DNA of 64,000 nt from Klebsormidium nitens (lineage: Eukaryota > Streptophyta > Klebsormidiophyceae > Klebsormidiales > Klebsormidiaceae): assembly GCA_000708835.1 (NCBI GenBank), contig DF237022.1:158787-222786 (forward strand), given 5' to 3'. The position numbers and the translations under genes were made by a program. The notes under the pieces were generated by a model. That model was not told where the DNA came from, did not search any database, and worked only from the letters and a program-made list of their open reading frames with translations. Shown here piece after piece: positions 1-12,800 of this stretch (position 1 is its first letter; each line of letters begins with the position of its first letter).

Positions 1-3000
1 GGGGGTACAAGCGGAAAGCCCCGGAGGTGAGCCAAGTGGGAGCGTTCCATGATCTGGTGTCAAGGGGGGGTCCGGTTGAGCGTGCGAAAGAAATTGCTGA
101 GAGAGTGCATAAGGCGGGGGGGGCTGCTGAAGCAGATGCCCGGGGGCTGCGCTTATCGGACGAGACAGTGAGTGCTCTGCGGGAGCAGCTTCTGGACGGA
201 TTGGACCACCCTCAGTTTCGGACTAGGGGGGAAGTTCACCTGCCGCATTTGCCCCCCAGAGCGAGGCCGGCGGACCCCCTGCATGTAGAGTCGCAGTCCT
301 CCACGCTGACTTATACAGGCAGTGGGAATAGGGTCAGTGGGAATAGGCTCCAGTCACGGCGTCCTCATTCAACCCCAACCAGCCCCGTGCTTTCCCCTCT
401 CCCATCCCCCAAAATGACATTGCGCTCGCAAAGCTTCAAGGAATCGGTTCAAGTGGGGGGGTACAGCCGAGTGCCAGTGGACGTGCCGAAACCGCAGCCG
501 GCGGGGGAGAACCAGCGGATGCGCTTCAGCCCCCAGCAACAGAAAACCCTCCAGGAGTTTGGGACAAAGGTCAACTGGGTGGGCCCCGGGGTTGAGAGTA
601 TGGAGGAGGCGCACCAGATTTGCGCGGAGATGAGCATGGACATCAAACAGCTGAAGAAGTGGATCTCCAACCACCGCCCGAAGGAGCTCCGGAGCTCGTC
701 CACCCCCAGGCCGGGGGTGCAGCCGCCCTGGGCCATTGTACCCCCCCTCGCAAACTCCGCCTTCCCGGGGGTCTACAGCGAGGCTGCGCTCAGGGGCCTC
801 AGTGCAGCCCACCCTGCTTTGGTTGGTCACCCTTTCTACCCCCCTGCCCCCTTCTTTGGCGGCCCTCAGTTCCCTCAGGGAGCGTGGGTGCCCCCCCATT
901 ACGCTCCTGGGGGGCAGGCAATGTGGCCCTGGCCTGCCTCGGGCGCCTCATTGCCCCCCCAAGCATCCACGCCGGGGGGTGCCGTTCCGCCGCCGCAGCA
1001 ACGCAGTGACGCCCCTGGTGAGGGGGGGGGCAAGCCAGTGGATGTGAAGGAGATTGGTCCGGGAGGGGCTGAGTTGGTGCGCGGGGGGAGTTTGGAGGCT
1101 AACGGGGGAAAGCAGGTGCCGCTCGATATGGAGCGGCTTGCGAATGCCGACAACCTGCGGCAAGTTCTAGGGAGGAAACTGAAGGACTTCGACCCTGGCA
1201 AGGTGTGTTGCACCTCTGTGTTGCTTGTTTTCCTTCAAGTTTTTTATGGTTCTTTATATCCAAGATTCATATTCCTGAATAAGCGGCCTTCATTCGTTCC
1301 TGCAGCTTGCTGATAATTTGGAATGTTACTGATGTTTCATGTGAAGCATGTGTACTGGAATAGGGATGTTTTTGCGTTTCCTTGCTTTGGTTTAAATCTT
1401 CTTTGCAGAGCTTTCGTATCCTACATGTGCAGATTCTTCCAATGGGTAAAAAACTGCCTCCACGTTGCCGTATGCTCGCACATTGTTGCTGCTAGAACAC
1501 CATTATCCTGTAATCCTTTCTCTCTGGTGTTACATGGTTTCTTTTCTTGTCCTCCCACATCCAGCTTTCGTTTTACAAGAGAGGGGCCACGTTTGACTAG
1601 CTTCTCTTGCTTTCTTCAAACCTGCAAGCTTTGCAGATTTGTGGAGCATTTGTACATGCCTTCCTTCATCTACCCTTTCCTGGAAGCAAGAAAGATGACG
1701 TCTGCAGGAAGCGCTGAATGCAAAGCACATTTGTTAACCTTTTTACCCGCACCTAGACTGCTCAGGTTAAGTCAAGAAGCACAAATGACAATCCAAGAGA
1801 GCTTGCGGCAGTGGAAGGACATTGTTGTTGGTGCTCCTGGGATTGAGCGTTGAAGACAGTAATCGGATTGATTTTGCTCTTTATTCTTGAGTGATTCCCG
1901 CAGTGCACCTGTCGATTTGTTCAGACCTTACTAGGTTGTTCCAATTGTCAAGGCCCCCCTTTCGGTATGACATCTGCATTTGGTATTCTCAATCTTTTCT
2001 TCCCCCAGATACAAAAGTTGGTGGAGATCTGCAAGACGTACCGTCAAAAGCAGAGCAGCGATTCGCCTCACGAGCGCCACGACGGCCCCCCCAAGAAAAA
2101 GCAGCTGAAGAGTCCCCCGGAAGTGGAAAATCAGCTGCCTTTTCCACCCCCGCTCAACCTGGATAGCGCAACCCCCCAGGACGAGTACCAACCCCAGTGG
2201 GGGGACACTTTGCTGGCAGAATCCACCCCCTTCGGCGGCAGGTCTGACAACCTGGTCGCCGATCCGACGGGTTGGAACATGGGGGACTTGGCTAACGCTC
2301 CATTCGCTAACGCTCCATTCGAAAACGCGACCACGTTGCAAGGTGACGGGCGGGCCAAGGCCGAGAAGGGGTTACCCAAACCCGGTCTGGCTTACCCCAA
2401 CCCCTCCATGCACGGCGAGTTGGCGCAAGCGTTCGACCAGAACTTCCTGGGGGGGCAGCCTCGGGATGAAATGAGCCTGCTCCCCTTCCCCCCCCCTTCG
2501 AACCAGTTCCTAGCTCACAGTGCGGCAGGCGGCCCAGGCCAGCAAACGTGGCCAGAACCCGGGTTTGACGCAGGGTTAGCCAACGGGTTCTTCTATAACC
2601 CAGCCGCGCACCCCGCTGCTTTTGGCGCGTTTTCCCCCCTGGAGATGGGGCTTCCTGCGGGCGGTGTGCCGCGCCCTGCCACGAGTAGTGGGAAGCCGCC
2701 TCGGACTGTAAGGGCGCTTCACATGAGGGGGGGGTGTACGGCGCCCTTCCCAGGGACGGATCCAAAAGGTGGGCGGATCTTTCCAAACAAACCTTGGTTA
2801 ATGTGCCCGTGCTTTTCCTCTCTCTGCCGGATACTCTCGCTTTGATGGCGAATCCGGATGCGAGTTGAATGTGGTCTATGCTTCGATTAACAAATAATGT
2901 CTGCGAAGTTCTCCAATCACATTAGCGGTATCAGCAAGTTTCGGATGTTCAGCAGGCTCTGGATGCATGCCCTCTTTATCCCGGCTTTTCGATGTTTCCT

Positions 3001-5592
3001 AGAAAGACACTTGACGTTTCTTCGAAAACTGCGAATTCCTCTTTCCATCAGAATTGTGCGCGACAAGTGGCCGTCTGCAGTCATCTGAAAGTATCTGAAA
3101 CTTCAGCCTTTACTCTCCGTTTCGCAATTTTGATTACAGGGCCTTTTACACGTTTTGCGTCCACAGATTGGTCTTTAGCTGCACGCGACGTCGCAGAAGG
3201 AGATCAAATCCGGCAAATGGCAAGTCAGGTCTTGGTCACTACGAATTGATGGTTTTTTTCGGAGCCTCTCAACCACGTGTTTTGCACTGACGTCAGCTGT
3301 CCCTGCCTGTGCTCTACGCAGAGTGGAGAGTGAACGAAGCGCCCGGGCTCTGGGTTCGGGGGCCGGTCACACCGCAGCCCATGAGGGGCAAGTTTCTCTT
3401 TGAGAAGGTGCTGACGGCCAGTGATACCAGCCCCCTGGGAAGGATCATTCTGCCCAAGGTAAATCGGAGGTTGATCATCTTACTGATGGTTTTTACCATC
3501 TTATGGATTTTCTGATTGCCATCGTATGGATGTTTTTGATTGCTACTTTCAAAGCGCCTGTGATTCGGCCGGGGGGCCGTTTTTGCCAGCGACATCACCC
3601 CCCGTTGGCCGTGACTTCGCAGAACACGCCACACAGAGGTGCGACGTCAAGACCCAAACTCCCGCCTCTTCGAGGTGCTGACATCATCTTTTGTCGTGTC
3701 TGACGTCAGAGCCAAGCGGAGTTGCATCTGCCGAAGGTTCTGGACAAGGAAGGGGGCCTGATTACAGTGGAGGACGCAGACCGGAATCGGTGGCAGCTGC
3801 GTTATCGGTAAGGGCCTTCTTCATCGCCCTTTTCGATAATTCCCCTCTTGACTAAAGTCCGTATGTTTTTCTTTGTTTCTCACTGTCCATGTTAGTGGCG
3901 CACGAGCGCTCTCCTTGCTCGTTCAAGTAAGGGTTGCAGTGTCGTCTCTTTGTAGATCCAAAACTCTTCCTACACAGCAGAAGAACTCGAAGATTGTAAG
4001 CTTTGTGGGCACCGTTTTGCAAGCCGGCCCTCGAATGAAGGCTTTGGGTGGCCCGGTCCCGTCCTTCACGTCACGATTAACGCAGAAGGTAATCGTCATG
4101 TCGAACTGCGGACCGTAGCCTGACGTCGTTTCGTACCTGTTCTGACGTCACCCTTCGCTTTCTTTCCCAGGTTCTGGCCCAACAACAAGAGCCGGATCTA
4201 CGTGTTTGAGCACACCGCTGACTTCGTCCAGTCACGTGGCCTGCGCCCGGGGGATTATCTCGTGGTCTGCCGAGCGGACGAGGGGCATCTGGTAAGCACT
4301 TCCGTGTCATGTAAGTCCCGGTCCGTAGATATGCTTTTTTTCGGAAGCGGTCCGTGATCTCGAACTGGCGGCCAAGGATTCTGAGATCCATTCTGTGACG
4401 ATTTTGAGGGTTCCGCGATGCTTGTGCATTTTTTCGAAGGTGTCGGTTTTCCGCGCATTGTGGAAGTGTGAGGAAACCATTGGTAGCAAAAGCCTCTCCC
4501 TCAGTCCCTTGGCTGGAGATCTTTGTGAGTCACCTTTGCTGTCAGGAACCTTCCGCTTCTACAATCAAACGCGTTTCAAGCGTTATTTCTTATTGAATGT
4601 CTTGTCTCTTAGGCCGGAGACTTTGTGTTCGATTTGCCTTGATTGCGCTGCCCCGCATTATATTTGAAGCCGAACGACTGTCCTTTCTGAAAAGCTGCGC
4701 GGCTTCTACACTTTGCGGTGCATTCACTAGGAGCTCCCTTTCTCAGCCCACTACGCTCTTTGTACGACGGCCCCCCAATTTGTCTCGATTTTCTATATCC
4801 AGTTCACATATAATCTTCGGTGTTCAGAACTCTCATGAATGCTTTATACTTACAGTTGCTGCCTCTGTTTCTGTGCAGATCCTGAACGACCGCCGCCGGC
4901 CCGAGTCCCCCGAGGGGGATCCCTCCGAACGGCGCGCCACGTCGGAGGGTTCGCGCTCGACCGTCAGCTCCGGTTCATCATGTAACCGTGGCACACCGGA
5001 TGCTCGCACCGCCAGCGAGCATGCAGAAAGCGCGGCGCTGACGTCAGCAGCAGGGCTGACGTCATTCCGGGCGGGGCCCCCGCCACTGCCGCTTCAGCAG
5101 GCGGGGCGGCAGCTAAGCATGGAAGAAGTCACACGGTAAATGTTCAGTCTCTTATCGCTTGGCTTCCGGGTCTCGGGTTTCGGGGTTTGGCGAGTCCAGC
5201 ACAGATCAGGTAGAGATGACAATATCTGAGCGTGAAACAAATCGCAAGCTCTGGGTACTTCAGGGTACAGGAGCTTCTCATTTTGACATTTTGATACGGC
5301 TTTGGTGTCTTGACTTCTCAGAGTGTGCTTTTCAAAGCCCCGCTGAATTGAAGAATAGTCGCGGGTTTCAATCGAGTCGAGGACCTGACACTGGATTGTA
5401 AGATCAGTAGAAACCTCAGAAGACCTGACATTAAGTCGTTTGACACTATGCAGGTGGGCGATGAGCGGCGACGGCCACGAGATGATGGATTGTGTCAATC
5501 TCGACCACGGCGAGGAGCCGCACGTCCTGGAGCTGACCCAGGAATTGCAGTCCCTTCACAGCTCGGGAGGACTTCCACGGTTAGGGTCATAA
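1..5592 (+). CDS. Homeodomain-like / B3 (ABI3/VP1-class) transcription factor, 5'-partial
   Basis: Seven exons in consistent phase: <1-1202, 2009-2768, 3322-3458, 3710-3807, 4171-4291, 4879-5135, 5454-5592 (stop TAA). The first exon is open to the left edge, so the start lies upstream. A helical domain at about nt 515-690 reads like the ZF-HD-type homeodomain: R-x-R-F-S-P-Q-Q at its start, C-A-E in the middle, and a recognition helix with W-I-S-N-H-R. Exons 3-6 make one B3 DNA-binding domain with [32 protein letters not shown] and LRPGDY. This is the ABI3/VP1/FUS3/LEC2/VAL signature and closest to ABI3. The linker is proline- and glycine-rich and has a basic GPPKKKQLK patch that could be a nuclear signal. 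A nuclear DNA-binding regulator is inferred. A zinc-finger half of a ZF-HD protein is not visible. The splice junctions inside the B3 domain rebuild the family consensus exactly, so that part is very secure. Confidence 0.9.
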
Positions 5593-5865
5593 CCCATGGG
5601 GTATCAAGCAAACCTCGGTTTCGCCCCTGCGGTGAGTTGCGCCGGGTTTTCAGGAGTTTCGTTGGTTAGAAGTTTTATTTGCAGCTCTGGCAAGTCTTTC
5701 CGGTTGGGTTTCGGATTGCCCGATTTAGAAGCAAACTCTGTTTTTCTCTCCACAGTGAGTGATCTTTGTCTCGCTGACTGATTCGGGCTTTTGTGAGGTC
5801 CATCTACGAACGCTACGACTACAAACGCCTGGCCTTGAAAGAGGCGGAAAGTGTTAGTCTGAAGA

Positions 5866-6164
5866 ATGCATACCAAGGCTTTTGTGGCAGCCCAGTGGAA
5901 TGTCTCGGTTGCCGAGCTTAGTATGGTCGCCCCCTGGGCATCATTGGCCTGCATTGGGCCGGCGACCAATTCGAATCAGAATGCGAAGGCAATCGCTTAG
6001 GCTTTGTTTGCTGGCTGAGAGTCCTTTCGCGGGCGTGTGAGAGTGCGCCTTTCCATTTTTTGCTGCTGGAAAATGGTGCAGAAATCAACGTAATGGAGGA
6101 GAATGGTCGCACGGCGCTTCATGTTGCTGCAGTTTCAAGCCGTGATTCTTTTTTTGATTGGTAG
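5866..6164 (+). pseudogene. Ankyrin-repeat relic
   Basis: Two separated pieces of one ankyrin-like segment. Positions 5866-5919 read M-H-T-K-A-F-V-A-A-Q-W-N-V-S-V-A-E-L. After about 140 bp without an obvious acceptor, 6063-6164 reads LLENGAEINVMEENGRTALH and then V-A-A-V-S-S before a stop. The motifs N-G-A-x-I-N and G-R-T-A-L-H-V-A-A are ankyrin hallmarks. Only about 1.5 repeats survive, and no splice site joins the halves cleanly. It is most likely a gene fragment downstream of the B3 gene, but a short two-exon gene cannot be excluded. Confidence 0.55.
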
Positions 6165-8783
6165 CTTTCTCAGGTCTGTGCGGGCAGAAATGGGTTTCAG
6201 GATCGTTGCTTCGGATGCAGGCTGCGATTCGATAAGGATTTTGAAGCAATCACTGAAATTGTGCCCCTTCTCAAGTTTGTCATCACATCCCGTCGAGCAT
6301 AAGATTTAAGTTTCGCGTTTACAATTGAGCATCGGCTCACCCATCTAATAGCGGCCTCGCTTACAAGCGGCACACTTCTATTGTATGCAGGTTTCGAGGG
6401 TGTCATCCTTGAAATGCCGCGACGACCGAAGTTTCCTTCCCTAGTTCGGCCGATCTGTCGGTCCTGCATGGAGCCGGGACCTGTATAGCATCCCCTCCTC
6501 CGATGATCATTTGCGAAGGTGACCAGAGATTGACGTCACGACATCCGCTAATATACGCACAGGGCTGTACGCACAGGGCTGTAAACCACTGGCACCTAGC
6601 AGGCTGCACGCACCTGTAAAATACTTAGTCTGATCGAGTTTGATTGGCGCCGCGCATGCTCGAGCGTGGTTATCTTGAGGCCTGGGGGTTCGAAATAAAA
6701 CGCCTGGAGCTGAACGGCCAGTTTTGGCTTTGCGATGGCTTTGCATCACTGACAGAGATCCCGTCAAAATATAGGGCGTAATTCGCGTAGGCAGACCCGA
6801 AGAACATATGATCGGAGTGATAATCTGGGTATTTCGATCAACTGAGCGGGTTACAATCTGCTTGTCATCTCGGCATCGGTTGTTAGATCAAGGCAACAGA
6901 CATGGTTAAAATAAATTGGGCCTGAGTCAAAATTGGACTCAACCATATTGGGAAACGGTACGCAGTGTTATAGAATCACCGAGTCAAGTGTAGGTATACG
7001 CAAGTGCCATTGGCACAGTCTAGCTAGGAGTGTGTTGCATATGATACTCAGGTACAACCTGCAAACTTAAAACAAAGATGCATTCAATGCATATGTTCCG
7101 AAGTTCAGATTGGGGTTTGGTTTGATCATTACAATCGAGGCTTGGATCCGATATGATAATCGAGGTGTCAGTTTCTTTTTCATACATGATTGTGACCGTC
7201 GGTAATCCTCAACGGAGGCCGGCTAACTTTGCCATATTACAGTTTGTGGTATTGAGGTCGATCCTTAATTATGCTTCAGTGTGTACCCTAAAGATCTTCA
7301 TGCAGTGCAGAATCGATAGAATTGAAGTGCATCCATTCACGCGGTAGGCCTCGATCAGCCGGCCTAATTGCCCGCGACCTCGGCGTGTGGGGCCGGGCAA
7401 CCCCGGACCCCGGCGCCGTCGACTATAGTCACGACACTCGGCCGCGGGCATGCATGTGACTTCAAAGACCTACGATATGTAATTCATTTGTCGGTAAGGC
7501 GCAGCTGGTGTCACCAGATTACCTCATGCGCAGTTTGCGTGTATGAGTTTCCCCTTGAAGAATTAGAGTACGTCCGTTGTGTCCGCCTGCGTCCATGCCA
7601 TAGCAATAGGTTTGTTGAAATGGACTGCATTCTTCATTCATCTAGCTTGTCATTGTCACTTTTGTCCTGTCCTCTGCATACCGTACTAATCTGTATATAC
7701 GGAAAAAGCTTGTCAAACCTGGCTAACGATGGCGCGGCCTGCTCTGAATCTTTGATTGGATTAGAGTCGGAACCGCTTAAAAGCTGGAATCGCAAATTGT
7801 ATAATTGAGCGTCCAGTCTGCTTCTTGCTAGGCATGTGAATCCGATCATTATACGATAATTAAAGGGTGATCACGCATTATGATGCCCTACTATACAGAG
7901 CTCAGTATTGCATTGTGACACTTGGAAGCCTGATCGGATGGAACATGTTTCTGATCGACTTCTTCTTCGGATATCGAACTTGCAATTTCAGGGACCGCAA
8001 GTGGTGAGAATGCCTTCCGCTCCGCCAATGATTTGTATATATCAGAACCGTTCAACGCGTCCTTTCTTGCTAGATTCCGGAGGACAAAGCGCGCAAAAGC
8101 CTGAGCTTGTTCGTATACAGTTGTGTAAGCTGCACATCTAGATACGAATGTGCTCTTCATCCTCAGTTTTCCGGCAAGCATTTGCAAAATGTACACAGTC
8201 TACTCGCTCGAGTGACACCTTTGCCATCCTCCTGTCTCGACCGTCGAGCACAGAAATCTGCATGGTCCGGTCATACACCTCATGTTCTGTATGTTCGAAA
8301 CCTCAAGGCTCGCGCCATTATGTGTCTTTCTAAGTTCGGTCGTTGATTATTGCATCATATCCATCATTCATCGGATGTATTTTTGGTCAAAGATGGGGTC
8401 AATTTGCCAGGTGCTCCGCACTGCTTTGAAACATATGCATACCACCCGCAATGCTGCTTCACCTCAAGTTTGAATCTCCGCACGAGCCGCATTTCAGCGC
8501 ACCGAACATGGGCCTAACATACCCCGTACCACCCGCATTGTATGGTGCATCAGAGTGCTGGGTTGGACTAATGTGGCAAGAGCAGATTTGGTTATGCGGT
8601 AGCTAGGCCTTCAGAAGTGAAACATTGTATGCCATGGAGGCTTAATTATGGCCCATGTCACTGGCCACATCGTCTTTGAATCAAGAGAACATCGTGCGGC
8701 CCAGCAGGTCACAGCACTTTCCGGCAATCAAAACAACATGGTCCTTCCGACCTGGCCGAGCCAACCAGTTCGTTAGGTACCGG
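6165..8783. other. Gene-poor intergenic DNA
   Basis: I find no open frame here with a recognisable motif or a set of phase-compatible splice sites. Base composition is more balanced than in the neighbouring GC-rich exons. One TGACGTCA palindrome lies at 6531-6538. No tRNA-like, rRNA-like or CRISPR-like structure was seen. Confidence 0.6.
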
Positions 8784-8952
8784 TAACTCTCGTGTGACCT
8801 AACGGGCGTGTGACCTAAGATACGAATCACCCGGGCACTTCAAACTAAAACCCTAACCCAGATTATCACCCGCTCCGCACCCCAACCCACCCTAACCACC
8901 ATACCAAACCCACCCGTCCCCCGGGTGCCTTGCTTAGGTCACACGAGAGTTA
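8784..8952. repeat. Small foldback (inverted-repeat) element
   Basis: A perfect 19-bp inverted repeat (TAACTCTCGTGTGACCTAA and its complement) occupies 8784-8802 and 8934-8952. A second partial copy of the arm, GTGTGACCTAA, follows at about 8809. The spacer is rich in CCCTAACC-type runs that resemble degenerate plant telomere repeats. The size fits a miniature inverted-repeat element or foldback. I did not identify a target-site duplication. Confidence 0.55.
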
Positions 8953-9829
8953 TCGGAGTGTTCGATCGTTACCGTACTCGAAGAGGGCATGCAGTGCGCC
9001 GGCGAAAGCTTCGGTTCATCGAAACGACGTGTAAGTGCAAGCTTCCCTTCCGACGTTGACGTTACTTGGAATAGACTTACCAGATGGTACTTACCGCGCG
9101 GCAGCCTACAGTCACTGTGAGATTTCCAGTGCAGTCACTGATTACTTTTCACCAATTAATATCCCCTGCTCTTAAACATTTGTCCGACAGGGAGCCGGGC
9201 ATACCAGGGCAAGCTGGTCGGCTCACTCCGCCTGGCACGTGGCCGTTGATTCTACTCACACTAGCTGGGCGACAAAGCTTGTTGGAGAGCACCGGACGGA
9301 GCAAAATAATCTTGCCTCGATAGCGATTCACGCGTTCAGCTTGAACAGTGAACCGGTCTCAGCTCGTCTCAAACATTGCAAAAACAAGAGTCATAACGCC
9401 ACTTCTTGGCAGGTACGCTCGTAGCCTCGCAACTTCGAGTTATGTAAACCATTCGTGTCACATGCTGCTAGTGCCAGAAGTCGACACACGTCGTTTTTCG
9501 TGGCGTTCTCGGGCTCTGCCAACCACAGAGGCTCAGCGGCCGCGGTTGCTTTAGCAGCGTGTCTCATTCAACTTCAGTAATCTGTGTTATGTCAATACCC
9601 TCATCGCCCGTCGTAACCATCCTTATTAAATCGTAGTTGAGACGTAGCCTCTCTCGTAATTTCTGTCGTTAAATCCTCCGTTTTTCCGCGGGCTTTGAAT
9701 GACCGCTCCGCTCTGCAGTGTCAGTTACATGAAGAACCTGATATGCAAGGTCGCCGAAAGGGCAGAAATCTCTGTTTCCAACATATCAATTGGTGGTTCC
9801 AGGCCTTAGCTCGCCCTTAACCCTTGGGG
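8953..9829. other. Intergenic, 3' flank of the ALMT gene
   Basis: No gene is supported here. The stretch lies beyond the stop codon of the minus-strand channel gene (9830-9832) and should contain its 3' untranslated region. The open frames present have no recognisable features. Confidence 0.5.
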
Positions 9830-12800
9830 TTAGCCCGCCCATTCCTCCCGGTTCAGCCCTTCCCCGGGCCCTTTCTCCGGGTCCTCGAACCCCGCCCGTT
9901 CGCCCAGCGCCTCTACCGACTCCACCAAAAAACGTAACCCCGCTACGCACTCGATCAGAGTCGACGCAAACTTCACGAGCGACATCGCACACACTCGTTC
10001 CAACGTGCCGTCGTAGTGGGTATCCGCATAGTTATCTACAAACCCAGTTCTTAACCCTGGGTTATCCCCCCCGCCCATTTGCGCCCGGTTTCCGCCCCCG
10101 GTGTAGCCTTCCGAGGCCTCGGCCAGTCTTTGCCGGCTCAAAAGAAGAACCGCTTCTGAGCCGTCTTCTGACGTTTGGTCGCTTCCACTGTCCGAGCACT
10201 CCTCCGATTCGTCTCCCCCGACCGCATTCCCACCGCCGTTAAAGCAGGAGTAACGCCCCGGCGAGTCGCCTCCCGACTTCCCCAGATCAACCGCCCTCAG
10301 ATCGCCCGACCTCAAATCGCCCACGTCTCTCAGCCCCTTTGCCCACTCCCTCTCATTTTCTCCACAAGCTGCTCGGGATTCCTTCCCGGTTCGTTCCGGC
10401 GAGCTTCGACTGCTCTCCTCTCCTTTCTTTGGGCTCTCCTGAAAAACGCCCACGTCTGCCCCTCTTACTTCCTCATCCTCTCGGTTGACACCCCCGACGA
10501 ATTGCTTCTCCCCCGGTTTCGACAGACCCTCAATATCGTTCTTCGGTGCGTCCCTGTCCATAAGCAGGCGGTGCGCGTTGTCGAATAAACGCATTTGCAG
10601 GCGCAGCGCGGCGATCTCCGCCTGTTGAAGCGCCTCGTGAAGCGCGAACCGGCGCATGTCTTTCAGGCTCCGGTGGAGGAGTCGCAGGACGTTCCCGATC
10701 TGCAGCAGTAAGCGTCAGCTATCAAGGTTACAAACGCTGTGCGGTTTTGCACGCGTAGAATTCTACCCAGCTTCGCAAACAAGAAGGTTTCGCCACATTT
10801 CAAGGATTCGGGCCAGTGGTTTCTGGACGCTTCCGATCTGCAACCGAGCGCGTTTGAGTTGCAGGGTTTCCTGAGAAACTGTTGACGTCACTTTCTAAAT
10901 CGTAAAAACTATATGGCGCGAAAAGCCTGAGTTGGATATGTAAGAGCTTCTCAAATGCGTGAAGAGTCTGCAAGATCCGAAACAGAAAGCGCAGGACAAT
11001 TTCTGTCGGAATCGTTTGGGCCACTGTACGTAAAAGGACCTGTGTCAAACCTGGCGACTCGCGCTTTCTCGAGCCCAAGAATACCTTAATAAGTTAAGCC
11101 ATCTTCAAAGTTCACGAATGCTTGAGATTCTTCATGGTGCGGAAATGATAGCACTTTTATGACGTGCAAGCATCATCCTGACCTTCTTTTCGAAATATCT
11201 GACAGATGTGCAAGGTGATCTTTCCCCTGAGTTCCGTTTGTTTTTCCTGTCGTGTTCTGTTTACTGCTTCGTTTCCAAACGTACGAAGTAACGCGCAAGC
11301 TCAGGGTGCGCAAGGATCGAGCGGCCTTCGCTAGTGCCCACGTTTCAAGAGTACCGAGAAAGCTGCCAGCGAGGATCGATCTGCGCAATCTCTTCGCGCA
11401 AAGCATGAGCTTGGGTGGATGCCCGTGCGGCCTTAACCATAAGATGAAGTGGATAACAAAAGGGCTGACTTTTGCCATAGCTCTGACGTCTGATTCTTAC
11501 TGAACAAAGCTGGGTCATTCGCTTACCGTAAGCGGACGGTCGCACATGAGCTCACCTCTTTACCAACCATTGTCATCTCCTGGGCAAAGATATCGCGCAG
11601 AAGTTTGGGCGCCTGGATCTCCGCGCGCAGACAGCTGTCCAGCGAGATGATGACGTAGACCGTGTAGCGCAGGTTGTCGGTGACGTCACCGTACAGCTCC
11701 CAGGGGTAGCGCCCCGTGAACTTGCCGTGGCGCGGCTCCCACGAGATGACGCCCATCTGCGGAGCCAACGAAAAGCGGACACGTGGCGTTATTTCATATG
11801 TGGTGTATTGGTTCGAAGAGATACTACTTGCAATTGAGGGAAAAGGGCAGGGCCCAGCTGCAAATATCTGAAAAAGGAGCTTTCTGCTTCTAGAAAAGGC
11901 AGGGCCTGTGGCAAGCAAGACATGCGTACTTGAATTTGCCGCATTGGGCCTGACATCCGCTTGGTAAGGGACCATCACAAGGTCATCGTTCTCCTCTTTT
12001 CGGGGACGGCGGTTAGCGCCACCTTTTGCGGATCGAAATAGAAGCATAGACGAACTTTTTGATTAAACGGTTGCTTTTCCACGGAAGTCACAAAGAAAAG
12101 GTGCGAGTCCTAAAGTGAGGCTTAATGAAACGGGTAGGATAGATTCAGGGCCAAAGAGAACGGGTCAATGTGAGTACGACGCAGCTGCAAGCATCGCTAT
12201 TTGTCCCCCTCTGTCGACGTCCGACTCAGGTTTCCTTGATTGCAAGATCGTTGACACCTGGATTCTTCCCAACTTTAACACCTCGTCAATGTCTCATAAG
12301 GTTTATAGGCTGCAATAACATCTTGCGAATCATCAGTTGACACGTGTCTGGACCTCACCATTTTGTCGACCTCCGACTCGGACATGACGATTCCGTGGTA
12401 CAGACTGTGCAACTGGTCCTCGATCTTCTTCCCGGCAAGGATCTCGGGAACCGGGTCCAATTCGGTGCCTTTCGCGTACTCCTCCACGCATCTGCGAACG
12501 GATCGCACCAAAGGTGGGGATTCATTGGAGACTAATGTGAGCGTTATCATAGAGTTTCGAGCTTTGAGAAAGCGGTTACATTGAGTCCCGTTCCGATACT
12601 TTCTTACACACCCGCGAAGGCTCTCCCCGAACGACATCAGGATAGCAGTCGGAACTTGCAGACGTTTGACACTCAGGCAAAGTGTTCCTAAGCGAACTTG
12701 TTTCAGGACTTTCCCCAGAATATGGAGAAGAATAGCAAACGAGAAGCTCCTCTCCTAAAGCTGTTTCAACGATGCGTCCGCCATTTGGCGTCACTGATCA

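Noticed and set aside
3198-3229. Possible extra small exon between exons 2 and 3 of the B3 gene
   Set aside because: It has an AG before and GT after, but it would leave phase 0, while the next secure exon needs phase 1.
8840-8900. CCCTAACC-like runs as a true telomere array
   Set aside because: The units are irregular and short, and the flanks are unique internal DNA; at best an interstitial remnant.
9790-10588. Plus-strand Pro/Arg-rich frames opposite the last ALMT exon
   Set aside because: They are antisense shadows of the acidic, GC-rich minus-strand exon and lack any motif of their own.
10850-11480. Helical-looking minus-strand frames inside the ALMT gene (for example V-L-L-R-T-V-A-Q-T-I near 11030)
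   Set aside because: Direct joining of 11556 to 10699 gives a continuous match to the family pattern, so no extra exon is needed there.
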